This document shows, in pieces, positions 1 through 5,963 of a DNA stretch of 9,643 bases; the stretch's first letter is position 1; the number at the start of each line of letters is the position of its first letter. This DNA comes from DAONBD01 sp964525485 (GTDB taxonomy: Bacteria; Patescibacteriota; Gracilibacteria; UBA1369; LOWO2-01-FULL-3), in assembly GCA_964525485.1 (NCBI GenBank), contig CAZGHH010000033.1, forward strand, positions 1-9,643, read 5' to 3'. Both the position numbers and the translations under genes were made by a program. The notes under the pieces were generated by a model. It saw only the letters and a list, made by a program, of their open reading frames with translations. It made no database searches and was not told where the DNA came from.

Positions 1-131
1 CATAGGATTCACACAAACTTCTCTATTACCTACTAGATGTTAAAGGTCGATTTGGCATCTGTTTACCAAAAATGCAGGGGCAGTTTAATCAATTCACCTC
101 CCGTTGTCAAACAATTTTTTTAAGATTTTTC

Positions 132-139
132 AAGGAGGT
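132..139 (+). promoter_or_regulatory. Perfect Shine-Dalgarno before a ten-codon ORF
   Basis: AAGGAGGT is fully complementary to the usual 16S rRNA 3' end and lies nine bases before an ATG at 149. It is the only such plus-strand site in the window, since the real genes here lack a Shine-Dalgarno. The upstream ACCTCC at 96-101 could pair with it and hide it. That would suggest a translational switch or attenuator, but the match could also be chance. Confidence 0.35.
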
Positions 140-148
140 CAAAAAAGT

Positions 149-181
149 ATGGTTTTTAGGCTAACTAAAGCCATTGTTTAA
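149..181 (+). CDS. Possible leader peptide, 10 aa
   Basis: The ORF encodes MVFRLTKAIV and ends with TAA at 179-181. The only support is the perfectly placed Shine-Dalgarno at 132-139. There is no homology or composition evidence at this length, and the clpP start lies 115 bases downstream. The proposed clpP promoter lies downstream of it, so it would be in the clpP transcript only if transcription also starts further upstream. It may be a regulatory uORF or a chance ORF. Confidence 0.25.
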   Translation: MVFRLTKAIV

Positions 182-233
182 TTTCAGAAAACTTTAGCCA
201 TAAATCCAAAATCGTGTAAGTCAATACCATCGC

Positions 234-263
234 TTCGAAATTTTACAAAAAAAATGATAGAAT
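234..263 (+). promoter_or_regulatory. Candidate clpP promoter, extended -10
   Basis: TGATAGAAT at 255-263 is an extended -10 (TGn followed by TAGAAT, five of six matches to TATAAT). A poor -35, TTCGAA at 234-239, lies 18 bases upstream. Transcription would start near 270, giving a leader of about 27 bases before clpP. No CIRCE element is visible, and only one CtsR-like half-site is seen, at 137-143. Confidence 0.35.
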
Positions 264-296
264 TAACCGAGTAAAATAAAAAAATAACCAAAAATC

Positions 297-920
297 ATGT
301 CTCATTCAAAAAATAAATTAACTCAAAGAGTAACAGATTCATTTTTGATTCCAACAGTTATTGAAAAATCTCCACAAGGAGAACGTGCATATGACATTTA
401 CTCTCGCCTACTCAAAGAAAGAATTATTTTTTTAGGTAGCGCGATCGATGACGCGGTTGCAAATACAATTATCGCTCAACTTTTATTTCTTGAGAACGAA
501 AATCCAAAGAAAGATATTACCTTATATGTACATAGTCCAGGCGGACACGTAACTGCGGGCTTGGCTATCTATGACACAATGCAGTTGATTCAATGTGATG
601 TTTCTACTGTTTGTCTTGGAATGGCAGCTTCAATGGGAGCAGTAATCCTAGCTGGTGGCGAAAAAGGCAAAAGATTCTGCCTTCCAAATGCTGAGGTAAT
701 GATCCATCAACCTCTCGGAGGAACCGAAGGACAAGCTTCAGATATCCGCATTCATGCAGAGCACATCATAAAAACAAAAGATCGCTTAAACGGCATTCTT
801 GCTAAACACACAGGTCAAAAGATTGAAGTGATCGAGCGAGATACCGATCGTGACAACTTCATGTCCGCGGAAGAAGCACTGAAATACGGCTTGGTGGATA
901 AGATTATTACGAAACGATAA
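297..920 (+). CDS. clpP: ATP-dependent Clp protease proteolytic subunit ClpP
   Basis: ClpP is the serine peptidase that forms a double heptameric ring in the cytoplasm and degrades proteins unfolded by ClpX- or ClpA/C-type ATPases. The 207-aa product has the family's usual length. The N-terminal block IPTVIEKSPQGERAYDIYSR is typical. The catalytic triad is complete: Ser112 in GMAASMGA, His137 in MIHQPLGG and Asp186 in RDTDRDNF. The oxyanion/strand region HSPGG is at 79-83. The start at 297 puts the conserved IP/RGERAYD block at the normal distance from the N-terminus. No Shine-Dalgarno is present, and the leader is A-rich. No Clp ATPase gene is in the window. The gene is probably monocistronic, facing rimK with 28 bases between the stops and no convincing terminator. 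Confidence 0.98.
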   Translation: MSHSKNKLTQRVTDSFLIPTVIEKSPQGERAYDIYSRLLKERIIFLGSAIDDAVANTIIAQLLFLENENPKKDITLYVHSPGGHVTAGLAIYDTMQLIQCDVSTVCLGMAASMGAVILAGGEKGKRFCLPNAEVMIHQPLGGTEGQASDIRIHAEHIIKTKDRLNGILAKHTGQKIEVIERDTDRDNFMSAEEALKYGLVDKIITKR

Positions 921-948
921 GTTCTGGAATAAATTCAATTAAAAGCTG

Positions 949-1857
949 TTATTTCCCAAAGATTGGATTTTTTCTCTTTGCGAATTCAACAGCATATTCA
1001 ATAATCGCGCTGGCTATATTTGCGCCGGTTGAACGCTCTAATTCTTTAAATCCGGGATTTGAATTAACCTCCAAAATAACAGGGCCGGTTTTACTACGAA
1101 GTATATCAACGCCTCCATATTCGAGATCCAAAGCTTGAACAGCATTTATAGCCATTAACTTTTCCTCCTCGGTAATTTCAACAGGACTCCCCTTGCCACC
1201 TAATTCAATATTAGACCTAAACTCACCTTTCATCGCTTTTCTCATCATAGACCCAACAACCTTTCCTCCGATCACAAAAACACGAATATCCTTTCCTTTT
1301 GAATATTTAACAAATTCTTGAATCATATACATCATGTTTTCTTCCCAATCGAGCATCGATTTCAAAGCCCTCATGCTTTCAACTATCGTAACTCCATTAC
1401 CATAAGAACCGAAAGGAGTTTTTACAATCACGGGAAATCCGCCAACCGATTTAACAGACAGATTCAAATAGTTCGGACTTCTTATAATAACCGTCCTCGG
1501 GATAGCTATATTATAATGATCCATAATCTGCATAGTCTTGAGCTTATTCTTCGCTTTTATAATAGATTCATAAGAATTAAAAACAGGAATACCCATCATC
1601 TCCATTTGTTTGATAATTGAAATACTCAAATCGACATCGCGCAAAACGGAAGGTCTTGTTATAAAAACATCATATTTTGGAAGCAACTTCCCATCGTACA
1701 TCAATCTCTTCGCAGTTCCATCAAATACAAGCTGAAACTTTCCAGAACGAAAAATTCTCGCAGTATGACCAGCGGCACGTGCGACATTTTTTATTTTCAC
1801 TTCTTCCGGCGAAGCTTTTTTACTCAATGCTTTAAACGACAAAATTCCTATTTTCAT
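949..1857 (-). CDS. RimK-type ATP-grasp ligase (alpha-L-glutamate ligase family)
   Basis: The 302-aa product matches E. coli RimK in length (300 aa) and layout. RimK-type enzymes use ATP to join an amino acid, classically glutamate, to a carboxylate through an acyl-phosphate; RimK itself extends the C-terminus of ribosomal protein S6. An N-terminal pre-ATP-grasp region (about 1-95) is followed by the ATP-grasp core. Visible motifs are KNKLKTMQ (103-110), VIVKTPFGSYGNGV (143-156), GKDIRVFVIGGKVV (188-201), GEFRSNIELGG (211-221) and YGGVDIL (247-253). Asp251, Glu263 and Asn265 (in LEVNSNPG) are the expected Mg-ATP ligands. The substrate cannot be told from sequence: S6 modification, CofF/LysX-like chemistry or peptide tailing all remain possible. 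The gene appears monocistronic and diverges from the lipoprotein gene. Confidence 0.93.
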   Translation of the reverse strand: MKIGILSFKALSKKASPEEVKIKNVARAAGHTARIFRSGKFQLVFDGTAKRLMYDGKLLPKYDVFITRPSVLRDVDLSISIIKQMEMMGIPVFNSYESIIKAKNKLKTMQIMDHYNIAIPRTVIIRSPNYLNLSVKSVGGFPVIVKTPFGSYGNGVTIVESMRALKSMLDWEENMMYMIQEFVKYSKGKDIRVFVIGGKVVGSMMRKAMKGEFRSNIELGGKGSPVEITEEEKLMAINAVQALDLEYGGVDILRSKTGPVILEVNSNPGFKELERSTGANIASAIIEYAVEFAKRKNPIFGK

Positions 1858-1892
1858 ACCTAAGACGTTAATTATCCGTCAAAACGCCCTGT

Positions 1893-1920
1893 ATAGTATT
1901 CATTTTTTATCCTTTTGCAA
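1893..1920 (-). promoter_or_regulatory. Candidate promoter for the rimK-type gene
   Basis: On the minus strand, TTGCAA (1920-1915) and TACTAT (1898-1893) are separated by 16 bases. Transcription would start near 1886, about 30 bases before the ATG at 1857. TTGCAA is its own reverse complement and could also serve the divergent lipoprotein promoter. Confidence 0.35.
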
Positions 1921-1941
1921 TCGAAAATTTAAGTTTATAAT
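1915..1941 (+). promoter_or_regulatory. Candidate promoter for the PsbP-like lipoprotein
   Basis: A perfect TATAAT at 1936-1941 lies 15 bases after TTGCAA (1915-1920, four of six matches to TTGACA). The start would be near 1948, leaving a leader of about 22 bases without a Shine-Dalgarno before the ATG at 1970. Confidence 0.55.
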
Positions 1942-1969
1942 GTCTCCCGTTAGATTTTAAATTCACAAA

Positions 1970-2548
1970 ATGAAAAAAATTATTACATCTCTATTAATTG
2001 GAATCTCAATTTTCGCATTAGCAGGATGTTCGGGAAAAGACGATACGCAGACAACAGACACCACAATTCCAACAAATTTAGCAAAATTTGAGACAACCGA
2101 CTTTTCAATACTATATCCGCAAGAATGGGAAGTCTTAAACCAGGAAAAGTTTCCTACAAACGTCCCTCCGTCAACAATAGTTGTAATAAGAAACAATATT
2201 AAAAGTGAAATTTTTACAGCGAATTTAAACGTATCTCAGTCTCCGTTGAAGGAAACTACAACATCAAAAGATTTCGCCACAGCAACAATCAATGCAGCTC
2301 AAAATAACCTGATAAATTTCAAGGAAATATCTCGTGAAAAAGTTGCAGTAGCAGGAGACGAAACTTTTATAGCAACATTTCAAGGACGAAAATCAGCCAC
2401 GGAAAGTCTGATTGAATTTAAAACTCTTTGCCTTGCAAGAAACGGCTTCGGCATAATCATTACAGCCGCCTATCTGCCAAACGAAGATCAAATTGTCGTG
2501 ACAAAACTTTCTGACATGCTAAAATCCTTCACGCTTAAGAACCCTTAA
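1970..2548 (+). CDS. PsbP/DcrB-like lipoprotein
   Basis: The 192-aa product begins with a lipoprotein signal: basic MKK, hydrophobic ITSLLIGISIFA, then the lipobox LAGC with the lipidated Cys at residue 20. The mature protein would be anchored on the outer face of the cytoplasmic membrane. A Thr/Asp-rich linker (about 21-38) leads to one globular domain (about 40-190). It starts FSILYPQEWEV, a typical opening of PsbP/Mog1/DcrB-like domains, and ends EDQIVVTKLSDMLKSFTLK, also typical of this fold. Such domains are common in bacterial lipoproteins of unknown role and are probably binding rather than catalytic. There are only two cysteines, the lipobox Cys and Cys154. It looks like a single-gene unit with its own promoter. 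The fold is fairly sure; the function is not known. Confidence 0.85.
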   Translation: MKKIITSLLIGISIFALAGCSGKDDTQTTDTTIPTNLAKFETTDFSILYPQEWEVLNQEKFPTNVPPSTIVVIRNNIKSEIFTANLNVSQSPLKETTTSKDFATATINAAQNNLINFKEISREKVAVAGDETFIATFQGRKSATESLIEFKTLCLARNGFGIIITAAYLPNEDQIVVTKLSDMLKSFTLKNP

Positions 2549-2552
2549 GAAA

Positions 2553-2580
2553 TTCACGAAAACTCGAGCTTTATTATAAG
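2553..2580 (+). promoter_or_regulatory. Candidate tRNA-Cys promoter
   Basis: TTCACG (2553-2558, four of six matches to TTGACA) and TATAAG (2575-2580, five of six to TATAAT) are separated by 16 bases. Transcription would start near 2587, about 12 bases before the tRNA. The -10 lies inside the hairpin at 2565-2585, so the two readings of this stretch compete. Confidence 0.4.
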
Positions 2581-2585
2581 GCTCG
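2565..2585 (+). repeat. Inverted repeat between lipoprotein gene and tRNA-Cys
   Basis: A 9-bp stem (one G-U pair) closes on the 3-base loop TTA: CGAGC at 2565-2569 pairs with GCTCG at 2581-2585, and TTTA extends the stem inward. An alternative 7-bp stem pairs GAGCTTT (2566-2572) with AAAGCTC (2587-2593). No T-run follows, so it is not a classic intrinsic terminator. It may end the lipoprotein mRNA, act as a processing site, or be incidental to the tRNA promoter. Confidence 0.5.
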
Positions 2586-2598
2586 CAAAGCTCCCTAA

Positions 2599-2673
2599 GG
2601 CGCCATAGCCAAGCGGTAAGGCAGCGGTTTGCAAAACCGTTATGCTCCGGTTCAAATCCGGATGGCGCCTCCA
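2599..2673 (+). tRNA. tRNA-Cys (anticodon GCA)
   Basis: This is a full 75-base cloverleaf including the encoded CCA (2671-2673). The 7-bp acceptor GGCGCCA (2599-2605) pairs with TGGCGCC (2663-2669). The discriminator base is T (2670), U73 being the hallmark of tRNA-Cys. The anticodon loop TTGCAAA holds GCA at 2631-2633 between stem strands GCGGT and ACCGT, with a G-U pair at the top. The T arm is TCCGG/CCGGA with loop TTCAAAT. The next coding sequence starts 17 bases after CCA, so the tRNA may be cut from a transcript that continues into that gene. Confidence 0.97.
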
Positions 2674-2690
2674 TCTTTAACCCTCAAAAG

Positions 2691-3437
2691 ATGAAAAAAA
2701 TAATAGTAAGCAGCTTAATCACAGCGGTATTTTTTTTGACAGCACATACAGCGCTAGCACATCAACCACGCCTAGTATTCAGTCGAAACAATTCAGAATC
2801 AATTCTCTTAACGGAAATTGAACAACCAGAAATTTCAAAAGCATATTACGGAGAATTAAAGGGTAAAGTTGACCTTTATGAATTCATATTAGAGACAGAG
2901 CAAGCGTTTTATTTAAACATTCTCGTGCCAGATATCGAGGGAGCAACTTCAAATTTTTCAGCAGATCTAATATTGGACGAAAAAATGCCTCTAGGAGAGA
3001 AGAATCTACAATATTTATTAAATGATGACCGCAAGAAAATCATCACTCTCGACGGACTAAATTTTGAATGGACGAAATTTTACGAAGAATTTGCAGGAGA
3101 TAATTATTTGAAAGGACCTGAAATCAAAATTCCACTCCAGCCTGGAAAATATTTAATTGAAGTATACAATCCAACGAACACAGGCAAATATGTGCTTGCA
3201 ACGGGAGATATTGAATCATTTCCATTAGCAGAATCACTACGAACACTACGAGAATTACCAATTTTAAAAGCAGATTTCTTCGGTAAATCGTCTTTCACAA
3301 TGTTTTTCAACAAAATCGGCATATTTTTAGGAATTTTTGTTTTAATTATCGCTGGATTAGTAACCATCACAATCTTAATAATTCAAAAATTTAAGAAAAA
3401 ATCCCGCCACCCAAGACACCTTGCCAAAAAGAAGTAA
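2691..3437 (+). CDS. Unrecognised exported protein with one C-terminal membrane helix
   Basis: I do not recognise a named family for this 248-aa protein. It has a signal peptide (MKK, hydrophobic to about residue 19, likely cleavage after ALA at 23), giving a mature N-terminus HQPRLVF. The extracytoplasmic part (24-205) looks beta-rich. It contains PEISKAYYGELKG (46-58) and FYLNILVPDI (73-82), and a later stretch PGKYLIEVYNPTNTGKYVL (151-169) that resembles pre-peptidase C-terminal (PPC)-like beta-sandwich strands. A transmembrane helix (about 209-231) is followed by a strongly basic tail ending AKKK, which should be cytoplasmic. No catalytic motif or cysteine is seen. It may be a surface or cell-envelope binding protein. 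It follows tRNA-Cys closely and is separated from the metal operon by 44 bases. Confidence 0.8.
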   Translation: MKKIIVSSLITAVFFLTAHTALAHQPRLVFSRNNSESILLTEIEQPEISKAYYGELKGKVDLYEFILETEQAFYLNILVPDIEGATSNFSADLILDEKMPLGEKNLQYLLNDDRKKIITLDGLNFEWTKFYEEFAGDNYLKGPEIKIPLQPGKYLIEVYNPTNTGKYVLATGDIESFPLAESLRTLRELPILKADFFGKSSFTMFFNKIGIFLGIFVLIIAGLVTITILIIQKFKKKSRHPRHLAKKK

Positions 3438-3449
3438 TTAAGGTAAAAA
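3421..3449 (+). promoter_or_regulatory. Candidate promoter of the metal-transport operon
   Basis: TTGCCA (3421-3426, five of six matches to TTGACA) lies 17 bases before TAAAAA (3444-3449, four of six to TATAAT). The -35 is inside the end of the preceding gene. A 13-base inverted repeat (3450-3462, TAACT and AGTTA around CAC) sits at the expected transcription start and could be an operator. Confidence 0.4.
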
Positions 3450-3481
3450 TAACTCACAGTTAAGTTCATCACCGGTTGCTT

Positions 3482-4708
3482 ATGCTATTTTTCAGCGCAA
3501 TACTCGGCGCAGTAGTTAGGGATATAGAAGAAGTTGTAGGCGGCAAAATCGTCGATGTTTTGATTAAAACAACTAAAGAAGATACAGATAATTTCCCACC
3601 CCTTTTGGGAATGGTAATGAAAAATAAAAAGACCAAAAAAAACATATTTATTCCGATGAAAGTAATTGAGACATGGGGATCTAAAGAAATAGAGCTCGAT
3701 CAGAAATTTAGCGAATGCGTAGAAGAAATTCCTACAGGAGAAAACATAGTGTCATTAAGAAATTCAGTGTTGGACAAACAGATAGTTGATCTTGAAGGAA
3801 TGAGAGTCGTACGTGTAAACGACCTGCAATTTGGTCGAGTTAAACAAGTGATGAGCTTAATCGCAATAGACATATCAACAAGGGGTTTGTTGCGCAGACT
3901 TGGCTTTTACTCAAATGTTTTTGACAGAATTTTTAAAACAAATTTCTTGGAATGGAATTCCATTGAATTAACAGACAACAAACTACACCTTTCGAAAGGT
4001 GTAGCGGATATCGTAAAACTCCATCCGGCAGACATAGCGAACATCATTGAGAAAATGAATTTGCATCAAGGTAGTACACTTTTGGAATCACTTGATCACG
4101 CAACAGCGGCAAGAGTTTTTGAGGAAATAGAGCCTGAAATTCAAAAAGTATTAATAAGATTTCTTGGAGCCGAAAAAACTGCAAATTTGATGAATAAAAT
4201 GTCAGTAGATGAGTTAGTAGATTTAATACAATTAATGCCTGACAAACAATCGCGAGAAATAATGAGGAAACTTCCAGGAGGTGAGAAAAAAGAAAAAGTT
4301 AGAAGATTCCTAGAATATGACGAAGATACAGCAGGAGGATTAATGACAACCGAATTTATTACAGCGACACCAAACGATACGGTTCAAGACGTCATAGAAC
4401 ACATTCGAAAATTTTCACACATGCATCACTCAATATTATTCATATATGTAGTAGACAAAAACGGTAAATTTTTAGGTGTTGTCTCAACAAGAAGTTTGAT
4501 AATTACAGAAAAAAACGAGAAAATTAAAGAAGTCATGCGAAAAGAAAAAAGAATTCACGTCGTAAAAGAAGATGACGACATAGATATAGTAGCCACGGCT
4601 ATGACAAAATACAATTTACTATCCGTCGCAGTTGTAGATAAAAAGAAAAAACTTTTAGGAGTAGTCACTGTGGATGACATCATGAGGTCTTTCATTCCAA
4701 AAGCGTAA
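3482..4708 (+). CDS. Stand-alone MgtE_N/CBS protein, putative Mg2+ sensor without channel
   Basis: This is a soluble 408-aa protein with the cytoplasmic regulatory half of MgtE and none of its transmembrane helices. An N-terminal PRC-barrel-like region (about 1-165) has two similar segments, VVGGKIVDVLI and DLEGMRVVRVNDLQFGRV. An MgtE_N helical domain (about 180-290) starts LHPADIANII and ends with the MgtE hallmark YDEDTAGGLMTTEF (from Tyr279). Two CBS domains follow (about 290-345 and 346-405), ending TVDDIMRSFIPKA. In MgtE these domains bind Mg2+ and close the channel when Mg2+ is high. A TTG at 3476 would add two residues; I prefer the ATG. It lies 12 bases before the NRAMP-type transporter gene, so it may sense metal or nucleotide for that transporter. 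This role is inferred, and no partner is proven. Confidence 0.88.
   Translation: MLFFSAILGAVVRDIEEVVGGKIVDVLIKTTKEDTDNFPPLLGMVMKNKKTKKNIFIPMKVIETWGSKEIELDQKFSECVEEIPTGENIVSLRNSVLDKQIVDLEGMRVVRVNDLQFGRVKQVMSLIAIDISTRGLLRRLGFYSNVFDRIFKTNFLEWNSIELTDNKLHLSKGVADIVKLHPADIANIIEKMNLHQGSTLLESLDHATAARVFEEIEPEIQKVLIRFLGAEKTANLMNKMSVDELVDLIQLMPDKQSREIMRKLPGGEKKEKVRRFLEYDEDTAGGLMTTEFITATPNDTVQDVIEHIRKFSHMHHSILFIYVVDKNGKFLGVVSTRSLIITEKNEKIKEVMRKEKRIHVVKEDDDIDIVATAMTKYNLLSVAVVDKKKKLLGVVTVDDIMRSFIPKA
3983..4004 (+). repeat. Perfect 22-bp palindrome inside the MgtE_N gene
   Basis: CTACACCTT (3983-3991) and AAGGTGTAG (3996-4004) are exact reverse complements around the self-complementary TCGA. The whole 22 bases are palindromic. 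In RNA this gives a 9-bp stem with a 4-base loop. It lies in the coding region for the linker between the PRC-like part and the MgtE_N domain. Confidence 0.9.
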
Positions 4709-4720
4709 ATTTTAAGCAAA

Positions 4721-5956
4721 ATGAAAAAAATTTGGCCAAAATTATTGTTTTTCTTTAGCGTAATCGGACCCGGAATCATAGCGGCAAATGCCGACAATGA
4801 CGCCGGAGGAATAACAACATATTCGATAGTGGGCGCGCATTTTGGAACCAGCATGCTTTGGGTTCTCTTTCTTTTAACTTTCTCATTAGCAATCACGCAG
4901 GAAATGGGAATAAGAATTGGACTAACAACACGTCAAGGTTTAGGAGGAGTTATCAGAGAACGTTTTGGAATAAAATGGACAGCTTTTGCCATGCTGACAA
5001 TGCTGGTAGCTAATCTAGGAACAATCACGGCAGAATACGCCGGCATAGCCGCATCGTTCGAAATTTTTGATGTGAATAAATATATAACAGTCCCAATCGC
5101 AGCAGCAATAGTCGCGTTAATTCTATTCACAGGTTCATTTAAAACCACTCAAAAAATATTTCTGGTATTCTCCGCATTCTATCTGGTTTATATAATTAAC
5201 GGATTTGTAATAAATCCGGACTTTGGTTCGGCATTAAAAGGCCTAGTAACTCCACATGTTGAATGGAGCACTCCTTTTATACTAACAATAATAGCATTAA
5301 TAGGAACGACGATTACACCGTGGGGACAGTTTTTCATACAATCATACGTAGTAGATAAAGGTCTCGACCTCAAACATTACAAAATAGAAAAATTTGAAGT
5401 GTATGCAGGGGCTTTTATCACTAATATAGTAAGTTTTTTCATAATAGTATCAACAGCTGCAACCTTGTACAAAGCGGGGGTGACGATTCATAGCGCAAAA
5501 GACGCGGCAATGGCATTGGAGCCAATTGCGGGGAATTTTGCATACATATTATTTGCTTTTGGATTATTCGCAGCGTCAATGCTCGGAGCGTTTATATTAC
5601 CTGTAGCGACAGCTTATGCAATATGCGAAGCGTTTGGCTGGGAATATGGATTTAATACTACATGGAAAAGTGGAAAAATGTTTTACAGCATAATTTTACT
5701 CGGGACTCTTTTTCCAGCAGCTTTGATGTTGATACCAAATATGCCTCTCCTAAAAGTAATGATAATCTCTCAAGACATAAACGGAATCCTTTTGCCGATA
5801 ATTCTTATATTCGTAATGAAAATTATAAATGATAAAAAAATAATGGGAGAACATACAAATAAACCTGTCGGCAACATAATATCGTGGCTAACAATCATAG
5901 GAATTATTGCAGCAACAATAGTCCTTGTAGTATCTTCGTTTACAGGACATAACTAA
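4721..5956 (+). CDS. NRAMP/SLC11-family divalent metal transporter, NRMT-like (probable Mg2+/Mn2+)
   Basis: This 411-aa membrane protein has about eleven hydrophobic helices and the NRAMP opening GPGII at 16-20. The metal site differs from classical NRAMPs. Helix 1 reads D27-A-G-G30 where DPGN is usual: the Asp is kept and the Asn replaced. Helix 6 reads T199-P-W201 where MPH is usual, losing the Met that favours transition metals and the His implicated in proton transport. These changes point to the NRMT branch (NRAMP-related magnesium transporters), whose studied members carry Mg2+ and Mn2+ without proton coupling. The gene starts 12 bases after the MgtE_N/CBS gene and ends 7 bases before an oxidoreductase gene, so the three are very likely one transcript. 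The family is sure; the Mg2+ preference is inferred from the motifs and the neighbour. Confidence 0.93.
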   Translation: MKKIWPKLLFFFSVIGPGIIAANADNDAGGITTYSIVGAHFGTSMLWVLFLLTFSLAITQEMGIRIGLTTRQGLGGVIRERFGIKWTAFAMLTMLVANLGTITAEYAGIAASFEIFDVNKYITVPIAAAIVALILFTGSFKTTQKIFLVFSAFYLVYIINGFVINPDFGSALKGLVTPHVEWSTPFILTIIALIGTTITPWGQFFIQSYVVDKGLDLKHYKIEKFEVYAGAFITNIVSFFIIVSTAATLYKAGVTIHSAKDAAMALEPIAGNFAYILFAFGLFAASMLGAFILPVATAYAICEAFGWEYGFNTTWKSGKMFYSIILLGTLFPAALMLIPNMPLLKVMIISQDINGILLPIILIFVMKIINDKKIMGEHTNKPVGNIISWLTIIGIIAATIVLVVSSFTGHN

Positions 5957-5963
5957 GATTATA

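Larger units (their letters stand above)
1..296. other. Non-coding leader region upstream of clpP
   Basis: No long ORF is visible on either strand. Plus-frame ORFs entering from the left stop by about position 43. The window opens with CAT, which could be the start codon of a leftward gene, but nothing else of such a gene is visible. Weak inverted repeats are AGATG (35-39) with CATCT (56-60), and ACCTCC (96-101) with GGAGGT (134-139). A 5-bp hairpin with one G-U pair (103-115) is followed by T residues to 121, which would make only a weak intrinsic terminator. GGCTAA and TTAGCC also recur as an inverted pair around 159-200. I recognise no riboswitch or known RNA here. Confidence 0.5.

Noticed and set aside
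103..121. Intrinsic terminator before the clpP leader
   Set aside because: The stem is only five pairs including a G-U, too weak to call despite the T-run that follows.
137..143. GGTCAAA upstream of clpP, like a CtsR heptad
   Set aside because: CtsR operators need tandem heptads spaced by three bases. Only one is present and it overlaps the Shine-Dalgarno-like stretch.
921..957. Possible bidirectional terminator between clpP and the rimK-type gene
   Set aside because: GGAATAA and TTATTTCC pair only imperfectly with a bulge and a long loop, and the stem is AT-rich.
3476..3481. TTG start two codons upstream for the MgtE_N/CBS gene
   Set aside because: It is in frame but adds only two residues, and an ATG follows at once with no Shine-Dalgarno favouring TTG.
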